A stretch of 22,371 nt of DNA, from NCBI RefSeq assembly GCF_052064335.1, contig NZ_JBQHVU010000025.1:1-22371 (forward strand), read 5' to 3'. Every line of letters starts with the position of its first letter. Position 1 is the stretch's first letter. This stretch comes from Weimeria sp002480925. GTDB lineage: Bacteria > Bacillota > Clostridia > Lachnospirales > Lachnospiraceae. Of the stretch, positions 6,096 to 13,533 are shown in pieces. Under the pieces are notes generated by a model. The model had not been told where the DNA came from. It saw nothing but the letters and a program-made list of their open reading frames with translations, and did not search any database. The position numbers and the translations under genes were made by a program.

Positions 6096-6648
6096 TGCAC
6101 TCACAGTCGGCCAGATGATCATTGATTATGCCGATGGACTGGAGGAAGGAATAGGTGATTACCGGGCCGACATAACTGATACCTCGTTTTTTCATGTCCT
6201 TACTTAGGCGCATAGATAGTTCAGATACTGTCGGCACTTCTTCTATCGATTTCCAGTGACCGTCGATCTGTCTGCCACCGGCAGCATCCCACAGGTATGA
6301 GTCAAAAGAACCGAATTCCTGCTGTATAGCCAAAACAGCCTGTGCATTCCTGCGTACACTGAATATCTTGCTTCGATTGCGGATCAGGCCGGGGTTTGAC
6401 AATAGACTAATCAACTCATCGTCTGTCATAGCCGCGCAGGCATCGATATCGAAGTCATGAAATGCCCTGCGGTAGTTGGCGCGCTTATGCAGGATTGTGG
6501 CCCAAGACAGACCGGTGCTGGCGCCCTCCAGACAGAGCATCTCGAACTGGTACTGATCGTTATGGTTGATTTTACACCATTCGTGATCATGATATTCTTC
6601 AAGGATAGGATCGCCTTCCGACCATCTGCGACACTCACTGCTCATCAT
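6091..6648 (-). CDS. tag: DNA-3-methyladenine glycosylase I
   Basis: 185 aa, close to the usual 185-190 of Tag. The enzyme removes 3-methyladenine from alkylated DNA as the first step of base excision repair in the cytosol. The family-specific zinc site is visible: a cysteine near the N-terminus (ECRRW), a histidine in YHDHEW, and the C-terminal NDHLADCEC. The base-pocket region CLEGASTGLSWATILHKRANYR aligns with the LEGxQAGLSW motif of characterised Tag proteins and includes the catalytic glutamate. Two adjacent ATGs (6648 and 6645) follow GGAGG; the second has the better 6-base spacing. The stop codon lies in REP copy D. It is monocistronic. Confidence 0.93.
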   Translation of the reverse strand: MMSSECRRWSEGDPILEEYHDHEWCKINHNDQYQFEMLCLEGASTGLSWATILHKRANYRRAFHDFDIDACAAMTDDELISLLSNPGLIRNRSKIFSVRRNAQAVLAIQQEFGSFDSYLWDAAGGRQIDGHWKSIEEVPTVSELSMRLSKDMKKRGISYVGPVITYSFLQSIGIINDHLADCECR

Positions 6649-6873
6649 CTACCTCCACGTCTATACTGGATTTATCGACTGGACTGCTCATCTAAAAGTC
6701 TATTGAAAAACAGGTGAATGTCAAGCACTCGCGGTATGAATAAAGGTGGTGTAGGGTGTTGTAATAACATGACTGATCCATGAGCATCCCTTGTGCTTTT
6801 GACTTCACGTCTCTTTATCTATACTTCATGGAGTATAATCGCGCGGAAGTGGATTTTAAAGCCCTGCGTATGA

Positions 6874-6879
6874 TATAAT
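6874..6879 (+). promoter_or_regulatory. -10 element before the nitroreductase
   Basis: TATAAT lies 46 bases before the start codon, with the weak -35 candidate sequence TTTTAA about 17 bases upstream. The rest of 6649-6873 shows no gene. Confidence 0.5.
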
Positions 6880-6924
6880 AGTCAGGTAAATCTTCAAGAA
6901 AAGCTCTATTAAGGAGGTAATGAC

Positions 6925-7449
6925 ATGGAACTGACACAAGCTATGAATATCCGTAGATCTATTCGTTCATATACTGGAGAGATGATATCTAAGGAACAGC
7001 TGGATGTGATTCTTAATGCTGCATATGAAGCGCCTATTGGGATGGGAAAGTACGACAGTATTCATTTTACTATCATTACGAACTCGGATCTGCTGGGCGA
7101 AATTGATGCCTGCGCCGCACAGTTCTTCGGCAATCCGTCCATGCATCCTCTGTATGGTGCCCCGATGCTTATCGTTATTTCGTCTAACGCAGAGGGGAAT
7201 GTCGCCAGTGCTAATGTCGGCTTTATCCTCCAGAATATGGCTCTCGCAGCAGTCGAAGAGGGAGTAGGTCAGTGTGACATATATGGAGCCGTAGCAGCGT
7301 TAAGCCGGAATAAGAAGCTGCTTGAAAGACTCGAGCTTCCGGAAGGATTCACTCCTCTCGGAGGGCTGATCCTTGGGCAGACAGCAGAGTCTTACTCTGA
7401 GCGCGAGATACCTGAGGCACATAGATTTGTGACAAATGAGATCGATTAA
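6925..7449 (+). CDS. Nitroreductase-family FMN oxidoreductase
   Basis: 174 aa, in the usual range for small nitroreductase-fold proteins, which reduce nitro compounds, quinones or flavins with NAD(P)H using bound FMN. The opening AMNIRRSIRSYTGEMI carries the arginine cluster that contacts the FMN phosphate. APIGMGKYDSIHFTII, the region VGFILQNMALAAVEEGVGQC, and PLGGLILGQ near the C-terminus follow the family's secondary structure. AAGGAGG lies 7 bases before the ATG. It is monocistronic. The natural substrate cannot be read from sequence. Confidence 0.88.
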   Translation: MELTQAMNIRRSIRSYTGEMISKEQLDVILNAAYEAPIGMGKYDSIHFTIITNSDLLGEIDACAAQFFGNPSMHPLYGAPMLIVISSNAEGNVASANVGFILQNMALAAVEEGVGQCDIYGAVAALSRNKKLLERLELPEGFTPLGGLILGQTAESYSEREIPEAHRFVTNEID

Positions 7450-7455
7450 CTAAAG

Positions 7456-7482
7456 CTTCCCACATCCTCTATGTGTGGGAAG
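7456..7482 (+). terminator. Weak hairpin after the nitroreductase
   Basis: CTTCCCACA (7456-7464) pairs with TGTGGGAAG (7474-7482). No T run follows on either strand, so termination would be inefficient. Confidence 0.4.
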
Positions 7483-7553
7483 AAATCCTTAGTAGTAATG
7501 GACTACTGAGACTCAATGTGGTAGATTTTTATCGATGAAAATAATAAAAACTA

Positions 7554-7582
7554 TTGCATTTTTTGGGTTTCGAATATACTAT
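7554..7582 (+). promoter_or_regulatory. Promoter of the AbiF leader RNA
   Basis: TTGCAT (7554-7559) is followed by TACTAT (7577-7582) at a 17-base spacing; the overlapping TATACT (7575-7580) is a second candidate for the -10. Transcription would begin near 7587-7590. Confidence 0.65.
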
Positions 7583-7587
7583 ATGTA

Positions 7588-7650
7588 ACAGAGTTGCCCG
7601 AAGTCTTTTTGGCATTGGGGACAAGGCTGAGACTTGTGCTCAGCTTTTTT
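7588..7650 (+). ncRNA. Structured leader RNA of the AbiF gene, candidate RNA antitoxin
   Basis: A discrete RNA of about 62 bases is bounded by the promoter at 7554-7582 and an intrinsic terminator. The terminator stem is AAGGCTGAG (7623-7631) with CTCAGCTTT (7639-7647), around the loop ACTTGTG and in a T run. Upstream, TGCC (7595-7598) can pair with GGCA (7611-7614), placing AAGT (7601-7604) in a loop complementary to ACTT (7632-7635) in the terminator loop, a possible kissing or pseudoknot contact. The terminator lies only 8 bases before the AbiF ribosome binding site, so most transcripts should end before the gene. That arrangement, a small RNA then a weakly read-through toxin gene, is the logic of type III toxin-antitoxin loci and of described AbiF loci with an upstream ncRNA. 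Confidence 0.6.
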
Positions 7651-7668
7651 ACGTTTAGGAGAGATTTT

Positions 7669-8559
7669 ATGGATTTGAAAAAAACATTGACCTTCGATGA
7701 ACAATTGGATAAGTTAGCAGCCCATGGTATGATTATCACAGATAGAGAGAAAGCAAAAGACATTTTGAAAAGAGTAAATTATTATCGTTTTACGGGTTAT
7801 GCTTTACAATTCAGACAAGACCCTTCTGGTGGTGACTATATAGAGGGGACTACATTTGAAACGGTATATCATCTATATAAAGTGGATGAAACATTACGTG
7901 ATACATTCCGGAAGTATATTGAAAAAGCAGAAGTATATTATAGGACGCAGATTGCATATGGATTTTTACTTGCTAAATGTACGGAGACTCCGTATGATCA
8001 GCATTATGATGAGAATAATTTCTATAACAAAAAGGGTTACAGAGAAGGTATGGAAAATTTCAGCAGGGAGAAAAATTATTATAAAGATAGCTTGATTGTG
8101 AAGCATCATAAAATGAAATATTCTAGTAAAATGCCATTGTGGGTTATTGTGGAATTAATGTCTTTTTCTAATATGTCTAAATTATACAGCTCTATGTATT
8201 ATTCAGAAAAAGATGCTATTGCTCATATGGTTGGTGTTGGAAGAGATACATTAGAAAATCATCTTCATTGTTTATCGGTTTTGCGAAACAAATGTGCGCA
8301 TGCAGCTAGAATGTATAATACAAATTTTAATCCTCCGGCAAAGTTTACAACGTCATTTTTGAGGAAACATCCAGAAATAAAGAATAATTCATTATTTGCT
8401 TATACGCTAGTCTTGCTAAAAAGACTTCCGGATGAAGAGAGTAAGAAATCTTTGATGCAGACAGTGGAAACAGTGATAGATGAATACAGAAATGATATTG
8501 ATTTGAAGTTGATTGGTTTTCCAGAGAATTACTTGGAAATTATGAAGAATAATTTGTAA
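7669..8559 (+). CDS. AbiF/AbiD-type abortive-infection protein (Abi_2, HEPN)
   Basis: 296 aa, typical for Abi_2 proteins. These are HEPN-fold RNases or toxins that abort phage infection. The N-terminal family motif DILKRVNYYRFTGYAL (about 31-46) is present. PLWVIVELMSFSNMSKLY (about 156-173) follows. The HEPN-like catalytic motif RNKCAH gives R206 and H211 (R-x4-H). TAGGAGAG lies 6 bases before ATG 7669; in-frame sequence upstream to 7594 belongs to the leader RNA and its terminator. Base composition is AT-richer than its neighbours, suggesting transfer. AbiF proteins have recently been linked to Cas13 origins and reported to work with an upstream ncRNA; that is recalled knowledge. It stands alone and is likely controlled by the leader. 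Confidence 0.88.
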   Translation: MDLKKTLTFDEQLDKLAAHGMIITDREKAKDILKRVNYYRFTGYALQFRQDPSGGDYIEGTTFETVYHLYKVDETLRDTFRKYIEKAEVYYRTQIAYGFLLAKCTETPYDQHYDENNFYNKKGYREGMENFSREKNYYKDSLIVKHHKMKYSSKMPLWVIVELMSFSNMSKLYSSMYYSEKDAIAHMVGVGRDTLENHLHCLSVLRNKCAHAARMYNTNFNPPAKFTTSFLRKHPEIKNNSLFAYTLVLLKRLPDEESKKSLMQTVETVIDEYRNDIDLKLIGFPENYLEIMKNNL

Positions 8560-8628
8560 AATAGGAATATACAACCACTTTTCGTTAGCACTCAATCTAA
8601 TAAAAGACTTTGAAAAGCCTGGAAAAGT

Positions 8629-8949
8629 ATGTATAACGATAATACATGGAGAGAAAGTAATCGGTTTGGCGCTTATGCGATTATGATCGCCGGAGTAGTT
8701 ACAATCATTATGGCTGCGATCGTTAAAAATTCATTCTGTGCAGCAATGGCTGCGGTAGGAACTGTGATCCTGGCATCTGCGGTAACCCTTATTTATGCGC
8801 ATAAGGTATATGTGCAGGAAATTGATACTTTCATTGAAGCGGTGGAGACAAAACTGTATAATATTAAGCAGGAAAAGATATCCGGTGATAATGTGTATCA
8901 GTTCTTATTTGGGACAATGAAAGTATCGTTGAATCTGTGCTCCTTATGA
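8629..8949 (+). pseudogene. SdpI-like membrane protein fragment
   Basis: A 106-codon frame with no ribosome binding site at ATG 8629. The reading frame continues upstream only to a TGA at 8611. The opening KAWKSMYNDNTWRESNRFGAY resembles the middle of SdpI-family proteins (YRT-x-SM-x(3-5)-TW-x(2)-ANR-x-G), which confer immunity to the SdpC toxin. Two membrane helices follow (IMIAGVVTIIMAAIV and AAMAAVGTVILASAVTLIY). The N-terminal helices are missing, so this is likely a 5'-truncated relic. The C-terminal 40 residues (VYVQEIDTFIEAVETKLY and onward) do not look like SdpI and may derive from another gene. Confidence 0.4.
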
Positions 8950-8994
8950 GACGGGCAAAGCGGTAATTGAACAGAGTTAGGAGAGAAAAAACGT

Positions 8995-10590
8995 ATGAAT
9001 CAAATTGTTTCGTTGTTTATGTTTCGTTGTGGTGATTATGAGAAAGTAAAACAGGATGTATGGGAAGAAAACTGGAAAGCCATGCGGCTGTATTCTGCTG
9101 TGGCGCTTGTTGCTTTTGGAGTCATAACGCTGGTGAGTGTGTTTTCTCCGAGTATCGGAAAATATAAATGGGTGTATCTGGTCTATACGTTCCTTTCTTT
9201 GGCCTATTTTTGCATTTCTTGTTGTCAACTTAGAAGTTTCTTGGGGAAAGAACTGGTTGTATACAGCTTTTTTGCCGCGCTGCTGCTGTTCGGCATTATT
9301 ACTGGAACGCTGATTACACCGGAGGAGCTCACTGTCAACTACATTGTGTTCATGATGGCAGCGCCGCTGCTGTTTACCGCCAGAACGGCGGTCATGAACG
9401 GGCTGATTCTGAGCAGTATGCTGCTCTATAGCGGACTTGCTTTCTTTGCGCAGCACAACCCGATTCTATACAAAAACCTGGAGAATGTTATTCTGTACGG
9501 GGTGCTGAGTATGCTTCTGACTGCCATTATGATGCGAAGAAAGCTCCAGAGAATCCTGTACCATAAGGAAAAGGAAATGTTGGAAGTCAGCAAGCGCGAA
9601 TCGCAGGAACGAATCCTGAATTACGAGAGATTCCTCACTGACATGGTTCGGTATGCCGCTTCAGAAGAAACTCCGGACAAAGTACTGAATCAACTGGTGG
9701 AGTATATCGGACAGCGTGTGACCGCCGATCGAGCGTATATCTTTGAACAGAATGACCGCGGAACGTTTGACAACACATACGAGTGGTGCAAAGCGGGCGT
9801 ATCCAAAGAAAAAGATAACTTGCAGGATGTGCCATATGAAGGCATCATTGAAACATGGTTTGCACAATATCAAGAATCCAATAATGTCATCATCCATGAC
9901 ATTGAAGAATGCAAAAAAACAAGCGGAGCCATCTATGAACGGCTGAAACCTCAGGGTGTCAATACTCTTGTGACAGGGCCAATCAAAATCAACGGCAAGA
10001 TGGTCGGATTCTATGGTGTGGACAATCCTCCCGAAGAGAAACTGCATGAGATCTCGAATGAGATAGATATGATCGAGTTTATGATCTCTTTTATGATAAG
10101 ACTGCGCGATAATGCAGATGCACTGGAGCACAGTGCATTATATGACCAGCTCACAGATTGTAAAAACAGAAAAGCACTGGATTGGGCGTACACAGAAAAG
10201 CTGGAGAAGTACTTTCCCCTGGCGGTTGTCATGTGCGACCTAAATGGCCTAAAGGAAATAAATGACCAAAAGGGACATGACGCCGGTGATAAATTCATTG
10301 TGCAGGCCGCACAGACGCTGAAATCTGTGTTCGGAAAGCGTAATGTGTATCGGCTTGGCGGAGATGAGTTCATTGCGGTTCTGCCAGACATCACACATCC
10401 AGCGTTTCAGAAACTACTGGAAACGGCAAAAAGCCAGCTGGGTGATACCGCGTCCCTCGGTGCGACGATAAGCGGCACAAAGGACACGGATTTTGAGTCG
10501 CTTCTGAAAGCCGCAGATGCGGAAATGTATGAAAACAAGAAGCAATACTATATCGCGACAGGAAAAGAGCGGAGAAAGCACGGCCTGTGA
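8995..10590 (+). CDS. Membrane GAF-GGDEF protein, putative diguanylate cyclase
   Basis: 531 aa. Six hydrophobic helices fill residues 30-180 (first SAVALVAFGVITLV, last ILYGVLSMLLTAIMM). A short coiled linker leads to a GAF-like sensor domain (about 205-370). The GGDEF domain (about 375-530) has DQLTDCKNRKAL, the metal/nucleotide motif MCDLNGLKEINDQKGHDAGD, and an intact GGDEF at 455-459. This predicts synthesis of cyclic di-GMP at the membrane. The RxxD inhibitory site usually found five residues before GGDEF is absent (the local sequence is GKRNVYRL), so product feedback is unlikely. AGGAG lies about 11-12 bases before ATG 8995. It is monocistronic; the ligand of the GAF domain is unknown. 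Confidence 0.9.
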   Translation: MNQIVSLFMFRCGDYEKVKQDVWEENWKAMRLYSAVALVAFGVITLVSVFSPSIGKYKWVYLVYTFLSLAYFCISCCQLRSFLGKELVVYSFFAALLLFGIITGTLITPEELTVNYIVFMMAAPLLFTARTAVMNGLILSSMLLYSGLAFFAQHNPILYKNLENVILYGVLSMLLTAIMMRRKLQRILYHKEKEMLEVSKRESQERILNYERFLTDMVRYAASEETPDKVLNQLVEYIGQRVTADRAYIFEQNDRGTFDNTYEWCKAGVSKEKDNLQDVPYEGIIETWFAQYQESNNVIIHDIEECKKTSGAIYERLKPQGVNTLVTGPIKINGKMVGFYGVDNPPEEKLHEISNEIDMIEFMISFMIRLRDNADALEHSALYDQLTDCKNRKALDWAYTEKLEKYFPLAVVMCDLNGLKEINDQKGHDAGDKFIVQAAQTLKSVFGKRNVYRLGGDEFIAVLPDITHPAFQKLLETAKSQLGDTASLGATISGTKDTDFESLLKAADAEMYENKKQYYIATGKERRKHGL

Positions 10591-10724
10591 GAGGGAAAGA
10601 CCGTAAACTGATAATCGAATTATAAAAAAGAGTAGTTATAAACAAGAAAAATATGATGCCATAATAAGCCGATAAACCAACGCAAAACTCAGCATTATAG
10701 GGCATTTTATGATAGAAGATTTTT

Positions 10725-11225
10725 ATGATACGAGTACTTTTTATCTGCCACGGCAATATCTGTCGAAGCGTCAGCGCTGAATATGTCATGCAAACTATCG
10801 TGGCTCGGGCCGGAAGATGCGATGATTTCCTGATTGATTCGGCAGCGACATCCACGGAGGAGATCGGAAATCCCATCTACCCTCCGATGGAAGCAGCTCT
10901 TCGCCGGAGGGGTATTCCGATTGGACAGCACAGGGCTCGCCAGGTTCGATGGGAGGAGTATGAGGACTGGGATCTGATCGTAGCTATGGACGATGAGAAT
11001 CTATATTATCTGAACCGCTGTCTTCATGGTGACCCGGATCATAGGGTGCATACTCTGATGGAGTACACAGACAGACCGGATCATAGAATAGAAGATCCAT
11101 GGTATACCAGAAGGTTCGATAAATGCCTGGATGAGATTGTTGAGGGATGCAGGGCTCTTTTCAGATATCTGATCGAAAAAGCACAGGAGACTTCATCCTC
11201 GCCGGAGGTAAAAAGCTCTGAATGA
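10725..11225 (+). CDS. Low-molecular-weight protein tyrosine phosphatase
   Basis: 166 aa. These cytosolic enzymes dephosphorylate protein tyrosines (and related phosphoarginine) through a cysteinyl-phosphate. The P-loop CX5R(S) is C8-HGNIC-R14-S15, and the general-acid aspartate is in EDPW (D124). DSAATSTEEIGNP (38-50) is the usual substrate-loop region. Length is slightly above the 150-160 norm because of a polar serine-rich tail. The start at 10725 has only a poor AGAAG site. Its TGA overlaps the ATG of the next gene (ATGA), so a DNA-deoxyinosine glycosylase was once translationally coupled to it. The preceding 134 bases hold no gene. Confidence 0.92.
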   Translation: MIRVLFICHGNICRSVSAEYVMQTIVARAGRCDDFLIDSAATSTEEIGNPIYPPMEAALRRRGIPIGQHRARQVRWEEYEDWDLIVAMDDENLYYLNRCLHGDPDHRVHTLMEYTDRPDHRIEDPWYTRRFDKCLDEIVEGCRALFRYLIEKAQETSSSPEVKSSE

Positions 11226-11430
11226 ATCCTACACACATGTAGTCCACACCTTCGCCCCTGTCTATGATGAACACAGCCGGATACTGATATTGGGGAGCTT
11301 TCCATCGGTTAAGTCACGTGAGAATCGCTTTTACTATGGGAATCCGAATAACCGGTTCTGGCGTGTCATCTCTGCTATAGCCAAAAGCCCGGTGCCTGAA
11401 ACGATTGATGAGAAGAAGAACCTGCCATAA
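11222..11430 (+). pseudogene. DNA-deoxyinosine / mismatch-specific uracil glycosylase, frameshifted and truncated
   Basis: The family (UDG family 6 type, HDG) removes hypoxanthine or mismatched uracil from DNA. After ATG 11222 the frame ends at once in TAG. Removing one AC unit from the ACACAC run (11231-11236) gives MNPTHVVHTFAPVYDEHSRI and connects to ILILGSFPSVKSRENRFYYG, then NPNNRFWRVISAI, the signature N-terminal half of the family. The frame stops at TAA 11428 after KKNLP, where the family normally continues for about 100 residues. The gene is therefore doubly dead: a +2 slippage near the start and loss of the 3' half. Confidence 0.85.
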
Positions 11431-11431
11431 T

Positions 11432-11474
11432 AAAAGGCCTCCTATGATCTAATATTTTATCATAGAAGACCTTT
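11432..11474. terminator. Bidirectional terminator hairpin
   Basis: AAAAGGCCTCCTATGAT pairs imperfectly with ATCATAGAAGACCTTT around an A/T-rich loop. A-rich and T-rich flanks allow function on both strands. Confidence 0.7.
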
Positions 11475-11513
11475 GTATTGTCTAATTTACAGAGATTTTT
11501 TCACAGGCTCAAT

Positions 11514-11563
11514 AATCGCCTAAACCATTGATTATCGCCTAATATGTGATATAATTTAGGCGA
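11514..11563 (+). promoter_or_regulatory. fic promoter with three operator half-sites
   Basis: TTGATT (11528-11533) and TATAAT (11550-11555) form a promoter with a 16-base spacer. The 8-mer TCGCCTAA occurs at 11516-11523 and 11535-11542, and its inverse TTAGGCGA at 11556-11563. The three sites flank the -35, fall in the spacer, and cover the start point. A repressor bound here would block polymerase. The obvious candidate is the winged-helix domain of the Fic protein itself. Confidence 0.65.
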
Positions 11564-11577
11564 AAAGGAGAAGCGCT

Positions 11578-12633
11578 ATGCGAGAATTTAATTATAGTAA
11601 GTATAAAGATTACAAATGGGATAGTGAAATACTAGGTTTAGTCTCAGGTATACATGAATACAGAGGAAAGCAAGAGTTGTATTTAGCTCAGAAACCAGCT
11701 GTTTTAGATAAGCTTGTTGAGGTTGCAAAAGTTCAAAGTACTGAGAGTTCAAATGCTATTGAGGGAATTTTTACTTCGAATACAAGATTGAAACAATTGA
11801 TGCAGTCAAAAACTACACCAAGGAATCGTGATGAAGAGGAGATTGCTGGCTATCGATTTGTATTGGATATGATTCATGAAAGTTATGAGTATATTCCGAT
11901 TTCTTCAAATTATATTCTTCAGTTACACCAGAATCTTTATCGTTTTACCAACAGAAGTATAGGCGGTCATTTTAAAAACAGTGATAACCACATTGTTGCC
12001 AGGGATGAAAATGGTATTGAACATGTTATATTTGAACCACTTAGTCCCTTAGAGACACCTATTGCTATTGATAGAATATGTGAAGAGTTTAATAGAGTGT
12101 CTGCTACCGAAGAAGTAGATACATTACTTTTAATACCAATATTCATTCATGATTTTCTATGTGTGCATCCTTTTAATGATGGCAATGGTCGAATGAGTAG
12201 ATTGTTGACAACATTGCTACTCTATAGAGCTGGTTATGTTGTCGGTAGATATGTATCTTTGGAAAAAAAGATAGCTGAATTAAAAGATTTGTATTATGAC
12301 TCGCTTAACATGAGCCAAAATGGTTGGCATGAAGGAGAAGATGATCCGACTCCTTTTATCAAGTATATACTAAAGACCATAATTGCAGCTTATAAAGATT
12401 TTGAGGATCGAATTGAAATTATAGATATAAAGGAACCTGCAATTGAACAGGTAAGAACTGCCGTTTATAAAATAATAGGCAAGTTTACAAAAAGTGAAAT
12501 AATGGAAATGTGTCCAAAGCTAGGGCGCGCATCCGTAGAAAACTCGTTAACAGCACTTGTAAAGGAAGAAGTGCTTGAACGTCGAGGAAGTGGTAGGGGC
12601 ACCTATTACGTAAGAAAAGATGCACTTGTTTAA
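11578..12633 (+). CDS. Fic-family protein (AMPylator) with winged-helix C-terminus
   Basis: 351 aa. Fic enzymes transfer AMP, or other nucleotide parts, from ATP to target hydroxyl groups. The complete active-site motif HPFNDGNGRMSR spans 197-208. The flap region precedes it (HIVARDENGIEHVIFEPLSP). An inhibitory helix motif S58-xxx-E62-G63 near the N-terminus marks a self-inhibited class II Fic. The final 60 residues (KSEIMEMCPKLGRASVENSL, then LVKEEVLERRGSGRGTYYV) form a winged helix-turn-helix that could bind the repeated TCGCCTAA sites upstream. AAAGGAG lies about 8 bases before the ATG. The gene is AT-rich relative to its neighbours and isolated, bounded by a terminator on the left and IS21 debris on the right. 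This suggests a transferred single-gene toxin-like unit. Confidence 0.93.
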   Translation: MREFNYSKYKDYKWDSEILGLVSGIHEYRGKQELYLAQKPAVLDKLVEVAKVQSTESSNAIEGIFTSNTRLKQLMQSKTTPRNRDEEEIAGYRFVLDMIHESYEYIPISSNYILQLHQNLYRFTNRSIGGHFKNSDNHIVARDENGIEHVIFEPLSPLETPIAIDRICEEFNRVSATEEVDTLLLIPIFIHDFLCVHPFNDGNGRMSRLLTTLLLYRAGYVVGRYVSLEKKIAELKDLYYDSLNMSQNGWHEGEDDPTPFIKYILKTIIAAYKDFEDRIEIIDIKEPAIEQVRTAVYKIIGKFTKSEIMEMCPKLGRASVENSLTALVKEEVLERRGSGRGTYYVRKDALV

Positions 12634-12840
12634 TTACTAGACGGTGTGAATTTTTTCCTGTAAATTCAGATCTTCTATGATAATTGATGTGGCTTGACAG
12701 CAGTTTATTGCGGGTAAGCCGTTATCTATTTAATAGCAAAACAAGCTGGTATGTCAAGATTTCCCAGTGAAATCTGGTTGTATATTTGCTCTTGATATTC
12801 CGGCTTTTGTTGCTATATCAGCATTCTTTCAGGGTACATA
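12634..12840. other. Gene-free spacer with decayed sequence
   Basis: I see no convincing reading frame, RNA or terminator here; stops occur in all frames. It separates the Fic gene from the IS21-type end and probably holds remnants of lost genes. Confidence 0.5.
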
Positions 12841-12844
12841 TAGT

Positions 12845-12896
12845 AAGTTATAATTAAAAATGTACAAAAGTTATGGAATAAAAATGTACAAATGAT
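12845..12896 (+). mobile_element. IS21-type left end
   Basis: The motif AAAAATGTACAAA occurs twice, 25 bases apart (12859-12871 and, with T in the last place, 12880-12892 region), just before istA. Short repeated TGTACAA sites at the left end are usual for IS21 elements, which bind transposase at multiple terminal sites. The first 20 bases match 1966-1985. Confidence 0.6.
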
Positions 12897-12929
12897 ATCA
12901 TTGATAGAGTTACCTAGGAGGCTATATCA

Positions 12930-13460
12930 ATGATAACCAAGACATCCATTATTTCTGATCTCGAGATCAACAGCTTAGAGGATTTACACAAACTGAAACC
13001 GATTATGGAGGCAACGAATTTAAAAGTAAATAAGAGCCAGATAGCAAGGGAACTTAACATAGACAGGAGAATCGTGGACAAGTATATAAACGGCTTTGAG
13101 AAGTCAAAGCATAGGGCTTCAACGAACTGTATTACTCCATACATGGATACGATCAGGGAACTTCTTTCAGATGAGAATCAGCAGTTATTCTATTACCGCC
13201 GAGTGTTATGGCAGTACCTGAAGGACAACCATGGCTATATCGGATCCTATCCAAACTTCTGCAACTATCTGAATGCGGTTCCAGAGTTCAAGGCGTATTT
13301 TAATAAACGACGACCATCAAAGAGCCAGGCATTTATACGATATGAGACAGAGGCAGGTAAGCAGGCACAGCTTGACTGGAAAGAATCAATGAAGTTGCTT
13401 ACCACAGATATCGGATGGGTCGAGATAAATATATTCGTGCTGATTCTTTCTCTGACGTGA
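12930..13460 (+). pseudogene. istA: IS21-family transposase IstA, N-terminal fragment
   Basis: 176 residues of a protein normally near 400-500 aa. The N-terminal helix-turn-helix (KVNKSQIARELNIDRRIVDKYINGF) and the conserved approach to the DDE catalytic core (YETEAGKQAQLDWKESMKL, where D is the first acidic residue) are intact. The reading frame then diverges after VEINIFVLILSL and stops at TGA 13458. The helper ATPase gene istB is absent. CTAGGAGG lies 5-6 bases before ATG 12930. The element is thus a dead 5' piece. Confidence 0.9.
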
Positions 13461-13533
13461 TATACTATATTTGTAACAGAGATGAAATTATAATGGTCAA
13501 TTTTCTTGATTGATGAGAATAGGGAGGTTCAAA

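Noticed and set aside
5898..6122. Minus-strand 74-codon frame across REP copy D
   Set aside because: Antisense to the charged tail of the membrane protein and crosses the palindrome; no independent support.
8977..9456. Minus-strand 159-codon frame opposite the GGDEF gene
   Set aside because: It is antisense to the membrane part of a well-supported gene, rich in His, Lys and Gln, with no domain pattern; a codon shadow.
10391..10876. Minus-strand frame between the GGDEF gene and the phosphatase
   Set aside because: It overlaps both confirmed genes antisense and has no ribosome binding site or recognisable domain.
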